A stretch of 64,000 nucleotides of DNA from Euglena gracilis (Eukaryota; Euglenida; Euglenophyceae; Euglenales), in assembly GCA_039621445.1 (NCBI GenBank), contig CP154955.1, positions 40,370,426 through 40,434,425 of the forward strand. Direction: 5' to 3'. Every line of letters starts with the position of its first letter. Within the stretch, counting starts at the first letter, position 1. Position numbers and translations under genes: made by a program. This document shows positions 1 through 9,100 of this stretch, one piece after another. The notes below the pieces were generated by a model, which worked only from the letters and a program-made list of their open reading frames with translations, had not been told where the DNA came from and did no database searches.

Positions 1-290
1 GCCCAGGCGTTCTGCAGCAGCCTGGTCGCACTCCGCCGCCGGGGGTTCCGCTGCAGCCCTCCAACGCGTGCCTCGGCCCCGGGTCCGCAGCGGCCGGCGC
101 ATGTGCGCCACGTGCGCGACGAACGGCAGCAGGTGGTGCTCCGGCAGGGCCAGCACGCCCCGAACGAACTCGTCGAAGGTCCGGGCCAGGTGCAGCGCCG
201 CCAGCTCGCCCATCACCTTGCCAGAGTCCGCCGCCCGCCGCACTGCATCGCTGTACTGCTGCGTCCCACGCTGCCGGATGCCGCGGCCCG
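1..290 (-). CDS. partial exon of an unrecognised GC-rich gene
   Basis: The minus strand is open across this stretch and shows strong G/C preference at third positions. It reads as a plausible helical protein segment, including ELAALHLARTFDEFVRG and HHLLPFVAHVAHMRR. The plus-strand frames here are Arg/Ser/Pro-rich and look like shadows. The exon runs off the left edge of the window and its upstream boundary near 270-290 is not fixed. I recognise no family. Its relation to the other minus-strand coding patch at about 1,006-1,200 is unclear because plus-strand coding lies between them. Confidence 0.4.
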
Positions 291-419
291 GCGGGGTGGA
301 GCTCGACATCAACAGCGAGAGCGATCGCCGGAACGGAGACGGTGGGAACGATGGTGGGACGAACGGAGATGGTGGGAACGGAGCAGGAACGATGAGGTCG
401 GCGCTGCGCAGCGGCGCCT

Positions 420-836
420 GACCGCACTTGGGTGGTGCCTGGCGCTGCAGCGGCTGTGGACGGAGGCGGCGGTGGTGGACGGCTGGCGGGACCTGGTGGA
501 GGTGTGGGCTCTGGCCGCCCTGGTGCTAGGCTGGATGGTGCGGTCCTGCAGCTGGGACGGACGGGCCGCGGGCAGCGGCTGGCAGGCCCGCGAGGCGCTG
601 CAGACGGCCCTGCTCCTGCTGGTGCACCTCGAGGTGGACCTGCCGTCGGCGGCCCCGCCGGCCCCCGCCCCTTGGGCCGGCGGCCACCCCCCGCCCGAGG
701 CCGCCGCGGCCGTGCTAGCGGAGCTGCGGGCCGCGGAGCGCGGCCGCCCGCCGCGGGGCCGGTCCTCCTCGGAGTACGTGCGGACGGTGTCCTGCGCGCT
801 GCTGCTCTGGACGATGTGGCACGACCGCCTGCCGGC
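420..836 (+). CDS. probable exon of an unrecognised plus-strand gene
   Basis: The plus frame gives a Trp/Leu/Val-rich, helix-like protein (for example WRDLVEVWALAALVLGWMV and REALQTALLLLVHLEVDLP) with strong GC third positions. The opposite strand gives a Ser/Arg/Ala-rich shadow. A GT donor is possible near 837. I think it belongs with the plus-strand coding at 1,204-1,756 and about 2,130-2,556. No domain is recognised. The hydrophobic segments are amphipathic rather than clearly membrane-spanning. Confidence 0.4.
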
Positions 837-1005
837 GTGCAAAGCCCCATTATCAATTTTTAACTTTGGTTTTATTTTGGCGGTACCATTTTTTGTGTGC
901 CTTTTCCTCTTGGGTGTGGGGGGGGGGCAACGGTTATTTGCCACCTCACATTTTCAGGGGGTGAGGTGTTAAAGTTGTCATATTATCGGGGGGGGGAGGG
1001 TACTT

Positions 1006-1200
1006 TCAAAGCACACTTGCGCCACCCACTCCCGCCCCACGCCGCCGGCGCCAATGCGCTTGGCCCCCGGGGTGCCCGGCCGCACGGCGATGTAGAGGTC
1101 CATCGCCTCGTTGAAGGACTGCGACTGCGGGTGCTGCTTCAGGGCCCTCCCGAGGCGGCTGATGGCGGCCTCGTTCAGCTCCTCGGAGTAGCGCAGTCCA
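1006..1200 (-). CDS. probable minus-strand exon, unrecognised
   Basis: The minus strand has excellent GC third-position bias and reads as a compact globular segment (YSEELNEAAISRLGRAL, then SFNEAMDLYIAV). A GT donor is possible after the codons for WVAQ. It lies between two plus-strand coding patches and would fall inside a plus-strand intron, which is odd. It could be an antisense gene, a locally inverted exon or an assembly fault. No family is recognised. Confidence 0.4.
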   Translation of the reverse strand, partial: WTALLRGAERGRHQPPREGPEAAPAVAVLQRGDGPLHRRAAGHPGGQAHWRRRRGAGVGGASVL

Positions 1201-1203
1201 CAG

Positions 1204-1756
1204 AGCGGCTCCGGGAGCTGTTGCGACGCTGCGCGCCGCGGCGGAGCGCACCTGCGCCCGGCGGAGCGGTGGCAACGTCCTCCGCCGCGGCGGATCAAGG
1301 CGGTCGTGGTCGGGCACCGGCGTCCGGCGCCGCCTGGGCCGGACCGGTGCCGGCGGGGTCCACCGCTGCGGCGGGCTGGGTGGCGCCGGAGCTGGCCGCC
1401 AAGGTGGTCACGTACGTGGAGAGGAGCGGGGCGAAGGAGTGCGTGGCGCAGGCCGCGTGGCCCTCCTGGTGGCGACCCCCGCGGACGCCCGCCGCCGCGC
1501 CCCCGCCCGCCGACGACCTGGCCGATGTGCTGCGCCGCAGCCTGCTCCTGATGCTGCGCGACGAGGAGCCCTCAGCCGACGCGGCGGAGCTGGACCTGCT
1601 GGCGGCCCGGCAGCAGGAGGCCGCCGCCGCGGCGCTGCGGGCGGAGTACGCCGGCGTGCCAGTGCCGGAGCGCGCCCCCAAGCCCCGGGCCGCGGGCCCG
1701 CGGCCGGCCCACCCGGTCCCGCGGCCCGGGGTCGGCGGGCGTCCCCGGCCGCACCG
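1204..1756 (+). CDS. probable exon of an unrecognised plus-strand gene
   Basis: The exon starts after a CAG acceptor at 1,201-1,203 and ends at a GT donor at about 1,757. The frame has strong GC third positions and includes acidic helical stretches such as DDLADVLRRSLLLMLRDEE and AELDLLAARQQEAAAAALR, with a Pro/Arg-rich end. A GCGCACCTGCGC motif lies inside it at 1,246-1,257. The following intron (about 1,757-2,130) carries two more copies of that motif class at 1,896 and 1,954, as the introns of the next gene do. No domain is recognised. Confidence 0.4.
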
Positions 1757-2129
1757 GTGTGGACCCAGGGGCCGCCGACTGTTGGCCGGTTCACAGTGTC
1801 CGCGTCAGCAGGCAGCTGGTGCCCTGCCGGGACGTTGTTTTGGGTTGCACGCACTGCCTCTCGGTACGTCACGTCCCTCCCGGTGAGACTGTCAGGCGCA
1901 GCTGCGCACGCTTTGGTTTGGAACGCATCCTCCGTGTGTCTGACAGAATTCACGCGCACCTGCGCACGCTCCCCCCCTCCCCCTCCCGCCCGGTTAGTCA
2001 CTCGTTTGTGCCGGTCCAAACCCGCCCCATCGCAGCTGGTAATCCAGGACGGGTGAACGTACGACCTCCGTGGGGCGGGCGTGCCGCAAACCAGCCCCTG
2101 GGTTGTCCCTCCATCGCAGATGCGCACGC

Positions 2130-2556
2130 CGTGCGTAACTCCTCCCCTTCCACTGCCGTCGTGCCCCGGAGACCGAAGACCGCCGCCGCCGGCGGTGCGG
2201 ACGCAGCGGCGCGCCCGGGCCACCGGCGGCCACGATCGGGCGCTGCGGCCCGGACCGGCACGCCGGCGGCTGCGGGGTCCTCCGTCGCAGCTGCGCACCC
2301 GGACGCCGGGGCTGTCCCGCAGCGGTGGTTCACCCATGGTGTGCCAGCCGAGCAGCAGATCACCCTGCGGCCGCGGCGCGACCGGTCGGCGGAGCCGACG
2401 GGTCCGGCGACCCCGTCTGGTGCGGCTCCCGGCTCCCAGCCTGCGGCGCTATCACTTCGGCGGTCGCGTGCACGCCGCCCCCACCCCTCCTCCGACTCCG
2501 GCGGCGGCGGAAATGTGTACCTCCCGGACCAGCCGCCCGGGCCGGAGGAGCACTGA
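2130..2556 (+). CDS. probable last exon of the unrecognised plus-strand gene
   Basis: The open frame ends at a TGA at 2,554-2,556. It is Ala/Pro/Arg-rich with a more protein-like end (QRWFTHGVPAEQQITLRPRR, then NVYLPDQPPGPEEH). The acceptor was not fixed. Composition suggests a disordered C-terminal tail. The frame matches the exons upstream in codon bias only; I cannot show that they are spliced together. Confidence 0.3.
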
Positions 2557-3187
2557 GGACGCGGCGGGTCGGCGGCGGGGGCGGGGATTGGCGCGGCCCC
2601 AGACTTCCTCCCCTGGGGAGGTGCTGCCGGTCTCCGTTTTTTTTGTGTTTCTCCCGCACTGCGTGGTTTCGGATTCTGAAAGATGGCGCGGATAGCCCTT
2701 GATTGCTAGAACACCCCGCCCCCGGTCGCCGGACCCAACGGTGCCCGGAATGGGGAGTGCGCCCCCCAGACGGCGGGGCGTCGGAATCTCCGGGCTCGCG
2801 ATCGAGATCCGCGACTTGAGGACTTTTGTGACTTGAGGACTCTGTATTCTGGGGTTTTCGCCGCCGATAGGACCTCACAACTTCCCAAAACTGTGGATCC
2901 AGTTGTAGGCGGTCAAAACGGACCGGAATCCCAATTCGGCGGACGTTCGCTGTGAAAGTGCCTGTTTTCGGCAGTTTGGGGGGGTGTTCCGGCCGATCCT
3001 GGGGCTTTTGGCCTGGGCAGCTTTCCTCCACCAGGCGGGGGGGGGGGGTGCGGACAAGGGTGGCGGGCCCGGCGGCGGGGGGTTTGGCACCCCCCACCCG
3101 AAATCGACATTTTGATCATGCCATCGCCCAGATTCCCCAGATGAATAAAAGTGTGTTCTCTACCTGCCCAGGTTTGCACCAGGTGAG
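2557..3187. other. intergenic spacer with a candidate leader acceptor
   Basis: I see no gene. The sequence falls from GC-rich to balanced composition, with G runs at about 3,040-3,080. Just before the next start codon there are two AG sites after a pyrimidine-rich run, at about 3,170-3,183. In euglenids, spliced leaders are added at such sites, so these are candidate trans-splice acceptors for the gene starting at 3,188. That role is inferred. Confidence 0.3.
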
Positions 3188-6100
3188 ATGGAGGAGGGGG
3201 GGGCGGCCCCCCCAGCTGAGGGGTCCGCGGCGGCCGGGAGCCCGCAGGCCGGGGTCCCGGCGGAGGAGGCGGAGCGGACAGAGAGGAAGGAGAAGGGGAA
3301 GGAGAAGGAGAAGGAGCGCAAGCGCAAGCGCCCCCAGCCGCTCGTCCCGTCGGGGGTGGAGGATGTGCGGCGCTTCGTCGAAGGCTGGCGGGACCTCGAC
3401 GTCGGCTGCCTCGTCATCGACGAGGACCTGACCAAGGGACAGATACGTCCCGTCCGGCAGGCGGCGGTGGAGGAGAAGTACAACGCCCTGGTGGTGAACC
3501 CACCCGACCACCCCGTGGAGGTAGTGGTGTGGGCGGCGGACCCGCTGGGTATGTTCCCTGTGGCGCGGGTCGTTGGGTTTTGGCGCGCACCTGCGCGCGT
3601 CGCTCCCTGTGCCCCTCCCCTTTGGGTCCGTTTTTTCAAATCCTGAACGCCGGTGTCAGATGCGTGCGCACCTGCGCTTGATACCCCCCCCCTCTTCCTT
3701 GCATACCGTGGCTGGGAGGCGTGTGCCGTCTCCGTGCCCCACCCCCCCGCCCCTCCCCTCGCAGGCGCCAAGTACGTGGTCATCGGCGGGCAGCACGTGG
3801 TCAGCGCGCTGCAGCGCCTGCGTACGGAGTACGCGGCGCGCCGGGAGGAGTACCCCCAGGTCCTGAAGGTGGTGCGGGCGAAGGTGCTGCGGCACGACAC
3901 CCCGCTAGCGATGCGGCACGCGGCGGCGGGGGACGCCCAGCACGCGCAGAGCACCGTCCGCGCCCTGCTCCTCGGCGACTGGGCCACCCTCCTCCTCACC
4001 CCCGACGTCAAGGGGCTGGCGGAGCCGGCCGACCGGTTGGCGGCTGCCATCCGGAAGGCCAGATCCGCGGAGCGGACGGCCAGCAAGGTGCGTTGCTTAT
4101 CCGGGTCACGGATGGGTGTTCACGTTGCTCTGGTTGCTCGATCGGGGTAGGGTGGCTTCGATTCACACGCACCTGCGCACGCAACTGCCCTTCCGGTGGT
4201 GCTGGCACACGCACCTGCGCACGATTCCACCGCTGTGGTTTGTGTCCACCAAAACTCCACCCCCCTCTCCCCCCGTCGTAGGAGGCGGTGGGGAAAGCGT
4301 ACGGGCCCCTGCAGCGGCTCGTGGAGGAGCAGCCCGCGGCGGCGGTGGCGGGGCTGAGGCCTGACGGTGAACGGGCTGCGGGGGCTGCGCACGCTGCTGA
4401 CGCCGGGGGCGAGGGCGGCGCTGGTGCCCACCCTCCTGCAAGCCCGCCTCCGCCCCAAGGACCTCGACAACGCCATCGGCCGCGCCACCCACGACATGTG
4501 GGTCAACTTCCACTGGCGCGAGGGCAACCCCTACATCGCCCCCCAGATCGTATGCCTCCCCATGCCCTTGCCGTGGCACAAGGGGTTGGCTCTGTGTGTC
4601 ACCCTCGCGCGCACCTGCGCACCAATAGCTCTCTTGGCAAACTCAAATAGCGTGCGCACCTGCGCGCGTTGTACACACCCCTCTTGGCTCCATTCACCCT
4701 GACTCCACCCCCACTCCTCTCTGCCTCGCAGTCGCGGACCACGTCGCCAAGGCGCGGTTCGTGGCGGCGGTCCCCACCCCGGCGCTGACGGTGCAGCTGG
4801 GCGGGTGGCGGTGGACGCCGGCGAGCGAGGCCCCCGGCTGGGACTCCCTCATCGCGGCGCCGGTGTGGGTGGAGTCCAAGTGGGACGCGGCGCGGAAGCT
4901 GGTGGCGCAGCCGCGCCAGATGCCGGAGGTGCGGGCGGTGCCGAACGTGGTGGCGCTGAAGCAGCTGGACGTCCCCGTCGGCGAGGAGGGCCGGAGCCGG
5001 GCCTTCCTGTACCCGGCGGCCGGGGACCTGCCGGCGATGGCGGCGGCGTGCCGCATCCGGGCGGCCTTCCTGCTGGCGCAGCCGCCCCCGGAGCCGGTGC
5101 TGCAGCTCTGCCCCCAGGTCTGGGGGCTGGTCGAGACCGTCCCCGTGTTCGTGTGGGGGCGGCCGGGGCGCGTCGCTGCCGCAGTCGCCACGATCCAGGG
5201 CCGCGTGGAGGAGCGGGCGCGGCGGGACATCGACGTGTGGGTCCGGGAGACCACGGTGCGGCAGATCGGCGCGAGCCGCAGCGAGCTGGCGAAGCGGCAG
5301 CTGACCATCCTCCACGCCGGCGGGGTCGACCTCACGCGGGTGTGGATCCCCCCAGCGTTGGGCAGACCCAAATCCCCCGGGCGTACCTGCGCCCGGGGGA
5401 TTTTTTTTTTGCGTTCCGCCGCGTCCGGAGCAAGTGGGGCGCACCCACCCCCCCCCCTTCCCCACACTTCTCCGTACTGGGGATTTGGTTTCATTGCTGG
5501 GCATGGCTTTGGCATGGCTTGTGCGCCTTTGTGTGGCTTGCCGTGCACACCTGCGCCTGTCACACACCGTCCTCCCTTTCCCGCCCCCAACTCGTAGGTC
5601 GCGCCGGTGGTGATGTGGGACGAGGTCACCTCGGCCGCCGACTTCGACGTGCTGCATTGGTACGTGCTGAGGTGGGCCGCCCAGAGGGTCGTCCGCGACT
5701 TCGCCCCGGAGGACTTCGTGTTCGTGCAGACCGAGGACGCGGAGCTGGTGGGCCACTGCCTGGCGTGGGGCACGCGGCCCCTGAACATGGTGGTGGCGGT
5801 GGACGGGGAGGCGGTGGACATGGAGGCGGTGGCCCACAAGGCGGCGGACGCGGGGGCCGACCAGTGCCCGGTGGACGAGGACCTCTTCGAGGACATGGAG
5901 CAGTTCCTGGAGAAGGGCCTCAGCCTGGAGCTGGTGCGGACCGTCCCCGAGATCCAGCGGAAGCTGGAGTGGGAGAAAGCGAAGGAGGACGCCCGCAAGC
6001 TGGAGCGGGTCAACCGGGAGGAGAACAAGAAGCGCCGCGAGCGGGACCGCAAGGCCAAGGCGCGCGCCGCGAAGCAGAAGGCGAAGGAGAAGGCCGAGCG

Positions 6101-6899
6101 ACGGGCCGTCCGGGAGGTGGCGGCGAAAGACCGGCCTGCGGGCGCCAAGCCCAAGGCGAAGAAGAAGCCGCCCAAGCCCAAGGCCGCGGGCGCACCTGCG
6201 CCCCACCGCCAGGCCAAGGGGAAGGAGGTGAAGCGGCGCACCGGGTCCGCGTCGGCGCTGCGAGCACCGCCGGTCGCGGTCAGCAGCAGCGAGGACTCCA
6301 GCAGCAGCAGCGGCGGGGAGGGGGAGGAGTCCAGCAGCCACGCGGAGGAGGTGGAGGTGGAGGAGAGCCCCCGGCGGAGTGGCGACGGTGGCGACGGCGG
6401 AGGGGGCGAGGGCGGCGACGCCGGTGCTGGTGGTGGTGGTGGCGAGGGCGTCGGCTGGGGCGGCGAAGGCGAGGGCGAGGGCGGCGACAAAGGGGAGGGC
6501 GGCGGCGAAGGGGAAGAGGCCGCAGGCGAAGAAGGCGGGGAGGCAGAGGGGGGCGGCGAAGAAGGCGAAGAGGCGGCGGGCGCACCTGCGCCTGAGGAGG
6601 AAACCCCCGGTCCCCAGAAGACCCCAGCTGCCCCCGCAGAAGAAGCCCCCAGTGGGAAGAGGCGGCGCCAGGTGGAGGAGTCGGGCGCAGCTGCGCACGA
6701 GGAGGCAGCGGCGGTGAGTGAGGGGGAGGCGGAGGACTTCAGCGTCACCCGGGTGGTGTTCGGCATCACCGACTCCCCGCCGCCCCCCGAGACCCCCCAG
6801 CCCCCGCGGAAGCAGCCCCGCAGCGGCGCGGCCCCCAGCCCCAGTGCCAGCAGCGCCGGAGCCGCCTCCCCCGCCCAGCAGAGCCGCGGCCCCCCTTGA
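3188..6899 (+). CDS. ParB/sulfiredoxin-like domain protein with basic and acidic tail (5 exons)
   Basis: Exons are 3,188-3,548, 3,765-4,087, 4,282-4,549, 4,732-5,339 and 5,598-6,899, all with GT donors and AG acceptors. After a Lys/Glu-rich N-terminus the protein reads LDVGCLVIDEDLTKGQIRP, then VVIGGQHVVSALQRLR. That order (a 'how much is specified' strand, then a GGQH loop and helix) resembles the ParB/Srx nucleotide-binding fold, where the loop is GERR or GGCHR. Family assignment is by motif only. Exon 5 holds a globular part, a Lys/Arg/Glu coiled stretch, a Ser/Glu/Gly-rich acidic region and a Ser/Pro tail, suggesting a nuclear or nucleic-acid-associated protein. In exon 3 the natural-looking frame shifts by one base near 4,360. 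A strong GTGAGT donor at about 6,714 could join exon 5 to the proline-rich segment downstream. Confidence 0.6.
3549..3764 (+). other. GT-AG intron 1 with two GCGC-ACCT-GCGC motifs
   Basis: The donor is GTATGT and the acceptor follows a pyrimidine-rich tract. The motif GCGCACCTGCGC occurs at 3,585-3,596 and 3,666-3,677. The first is extended to a six-base stem (GCGCGC) around the ACCT loop. Confidence 0.75.
4088..4281 (+). other. GT-AG intron 2 with two motif copies
   Basis: The donor is GTGCGT and the acceptor is GTAG after a C/T tract. Motif copies of the form ACGCACCTGCGC are at 4,167-4,178 and 4,209-4,220. Confidence 0.75.
4350..4372 (+). other. apparent one-base frame shift in exon 3
   Basis: Before this point the convincing frame is the one entered from exon 2 (GKAYGPLQRLVEEQ). 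After it, the convincing frame is one base later (THDMWVNFHWREGNPY). GT-AG splicing to exon 4 restores the original frame, so the middle segment is out of phase at both ends. The original frame stays open throughout. It may be an indel in the assembly, a haplotype indel or an unrecognised splice event. Confidence 0.4.
4550..4731 (+). other. GT-AG intron 3 with two motif copies
   Basis: The donor is GTATGC and the acceptor GCAG follows a long pyrimidine tract. GCGCACCTGCGC occurs at 4,609-4,620 and 4,654-4,665. Confidence 0.7.
5340..5597 (+). other. GT-AG intron 4 with two motif copies, one in a long hairpin
   Basis: The donor is GTGTGG and the acceptor GTAG. Splicing here keeps phase 0. Motif variants are at 5,381-5,392 (GCGTACCTGCGC) and 5,545-5,556 (GCACACCTGCGC). 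The first is the tip of a 14-bp perfect inverted repeat (5,370-5,383 and 5,390-5,403) followed by a T run. Confidence 0.75.
5370..5410 (+). repeat. intronic hairpin with ACCT loop followed by poly-T
   Basis: The left arm 5,370-5,383 (AAATCCCCCGGGCG) is a perfect reverse complement of the right arm 5,390-5,403. A T-G wobble at 5,384/5,389 leaves an ACCT tetraloop at 5,385-5,388. The right arm runs into a T run. The shape is like a bacterial terminator, but it sits in a eukaryotic intron. Confidence 0.7.
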
Positions 6900-7129
6900 C
6901 CTCTGGAGACCCCTCCTCCAGTCCGTCCAGCGCAACCGCGCCCCGAAGCGCGACTCCCACCAGCCGGAGCCCCCCTCGCCGCAGCGGCCGCGCGACCGGG
7001 TCGACCCCATGGAGGACACAGCCCTGAACCCACCCCCCGCGGGCAGGGAGACCCCCCTCCTCCCCTTCTCCTGCCCCCGTGGCCCCCCCCCCCACCCCGG
7101 CTTCCCTCCCCCGCCCCCACCCCCCCAAC

Positions 7130-7418
7130 CAGGGGTTTTTTTTAAGACCGGGGGGGGAGGGGGGGTCCCCCCCACCCACCCACCCCCCTGGGGGGGCCCC
7201 CCCGGGGGGGGGGGGGGGGGGGAGGGGCGGGGACCCACAAAAAATGGCCGAAAAATCGCGAAAAGTGCTAAAAATAGAATTTTTTGGGCGCCTGCGGCGC
7301 CGAAAAATATATCCCACCCCCCTCCGTGGGGGACCCCCCCGGGGGGGGGGGAGGGGGTCCGGCCGCCCCACCCACCCTCCCCCCCCCCCGGGGGGTCCAA
7401 ACTTAAAAAAATCCCCTG
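7130..7418. mobile_element. MITE-like element with CAGGGG TIRs
   Basis: The left end CAGGGGTTTTTTTTAAG and the right end, which reads CAGGGGATTTTTTTAAG in reverse complement, form near-perfect 17-bp terminal inverted repeats. The inside is G- and C-run rich with a small GGCGCC-type hairpin at about 7,288. It separates the end of the ParB-like gene from the proline-rich segment. A lone end of the same type is at about 15,848-15,870. No clear target duplication is seen. Confidence 0.6.
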
Positions 7419-7457
7419 CTCCAAACACAGGGTGGTCCGCAAGGGCGACCCGGCGCC

Positions 7458-7970
7458 GTGAAGACGTGCGCACGCCCCGACCCGCCCCTCCGCCCCACCC
7501 CGGCCCTCCCGTCCCCAGAGGAGCTCTCCCGGTCCAGCCCCGAGGCCGCCCCCAAGCTGCCCCCCAAGCCCACCACCCCCTGGTCGAAGCCGGACCCCCG
7601 GCCCAAGCCCGCCAAGCCCCAGGGCCCCAAGCCCAGGGCCCCGCCGCTCCCCTCCCACCGCGCCCTGGCCACCCCCACGCCGGAGACCACGCCCCAGGCC
7701 GCCTACCTCAAGAAGCCGTGGAACCCAGCCTGGAAGGCCCCCCAACCCGCAGCCCCCGCGGCCCCGCCCCAGCCCGTGTGGTCCCTCCTCCCGCCGCCCC
7801 GACCCCCGCAGACGTCCCGCCCGCAGCAGCGCCCCAGCCCGCCGGCCCGCCCCCCGCCCCCCGGCGCCACCAGCCTCCTCCCGCCCGCGGCCAAGCCCAA
7901 GCCTGCGGCGGTCACCCCGGCGGCGGCGGCGCTGGCGCAGCGGCTGGCGAAGCCCCCGCCGAAGGGCTAG
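7458..7970 (+). CDS. proline-rich open segment, possible last exon
   Basis: The frame is open to a TAG at 7,968-7,970 with strong GC third positions. It is dominated by Pro, Ala and Lys (for example TPTPETTPQAAYLKKPWNP). It may be a C-terminal exon of the ParB-like gene, spliced from a GTGAGT donor at about 6,714, with a TE insertion in the intervening intron. A disordered-tail function is likely. No domain is recognised. Confidence 0.35.
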   Translation: MKTCARPDPPLRPTPALPSPEELSRSSPEAAPKLPPKPTTPWSKPDPRPKPAKPQGPKPRAPPLPSHRALATPTPETTPQAAYLKKPWNPAWKAPQPAAPAAPPQPVWSLLPPPRPPQTSRPQQRPSPPARPPPPGATSLLPPAAKPKPAAVTPAAAALAQRLAKPPPKG

Positions 7971-9100
7971 CCAGGGGTTTCCAGCCGCCCGAGGCGCCGG
8001 CAAACGGCTCCCCTTTTCCCTCGGTCGCACCTGCGCGCGACGGAATCCCCTCTCGTGTCCTTTGCGGGGGGCGGGGCCCCTCCTTCCAGTGGCAGAATCG
8101 TGCAGCCCCCTCTCGCACAGACGCGCGTACCTGCGCACGCACAACCACACACCCGGTGCTAGCTAGGGCCTAGTACACGCAGGGTTGGGGTTGGGTGGCT
8201 GGTCAGGTCATTACGCACACCTCATCTCCTTCTGCTCCACCCCAAACACTGGCACAGGACGGCCCCTGCGGGCGACCTGTGCAGATGCGCGCGCTGGCGC
8301 GGCGCGGCGTGGAGACCGGGTGGGCTTAGCGGGGCGGCGAGGCGGCGCGGCGGCGCTTTCACCCTGTCACCTCTGTCACACCTGTCACACCTTCCCCGAA
8401 CCTCTGCACACCATCCACTGTGTCGGCCGGGACACTCGGGTGAAAGACCATTCCCCCTCCCCCCTCTCACCCGTGTCGTGGCTCCCCTCTCGTGGCGATG
8501 CACCCCCCTCTCGTGCCAGCCCCTCTCATATCACAGTGCCCCGGCCGGCCCTCCTGCCTTCGGCAGCCCCTCCTTTCCCCCTGGACCTTCCCCCTCTCCC
8601 CCTGGACCTGCCCTCCCTCCCGTACCCTGCACCCCTGGTACCTGCCTTCGCCGTGACACACCTTCTGTTGCGTTCCCAAAGGCAAAATCGGGGGTGGGGG
8701 TCAGTGCCCAGTAGGTGCGAGGCGCAAAGACACAACGGGGTGGGCGGTCCTCGGTCGCAGGTGCGCATGACCCGGGGGCAGTGGGCCTTACTTTTCTGGT
8801 TGTCCCCCGGGTGGTGGGTGCCGGGCCTGTGGGCCCCAGCCGGTGGTGAATTTTTTATTTTTTTGTCCTCTGCCGGCGTTTGAACCCTCGGTAGGCGCAC
8901 ACACCGGACAGGTTTTGGGGGGTCCAAAAAGTGTCCCGTTCCAGAGGTTTTCCGGGGTTTTTACCACGGCCAGTTATTTTTGGTGGGACATAAAATAATT
9001 CAGGTTTTCACTTTTTGGGGTTTCAAGCACGGCCACCCCCAAAACCGCGGACGCAAAATTGCATTCGGTGTCCTCGGTCGCACCTGCGCCCAAATTGGAA
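7971..9100. other. intergenic, with more dodecamer motifs
   Basis: No gene is supported. The GCGC-type motif recurs at 8,025-8,036, 8,125-8,136, 8,755-8,766 (opposite orientation) and 9,078-9,089. Three of these share the longer prefix CTCGGTCGCA. A CACCTGTCACACC-like pyrimidine/AC stretch lies at about 8,360-8,400. Confidence 0.4.

Noticed and set aside
309-944. Minus-strand open frame of 211 codons
   Set aside because: Ser/Arg/Ala/Thr-rich shadow of the more protein-like plus-strand frame.
5370-5410. A bacterial rho-independent terminator, suggesting contamination
   Set aside because: It lies in a GT-AG intron between two exons of one reading frame, so bacterial DNA is unlikely.
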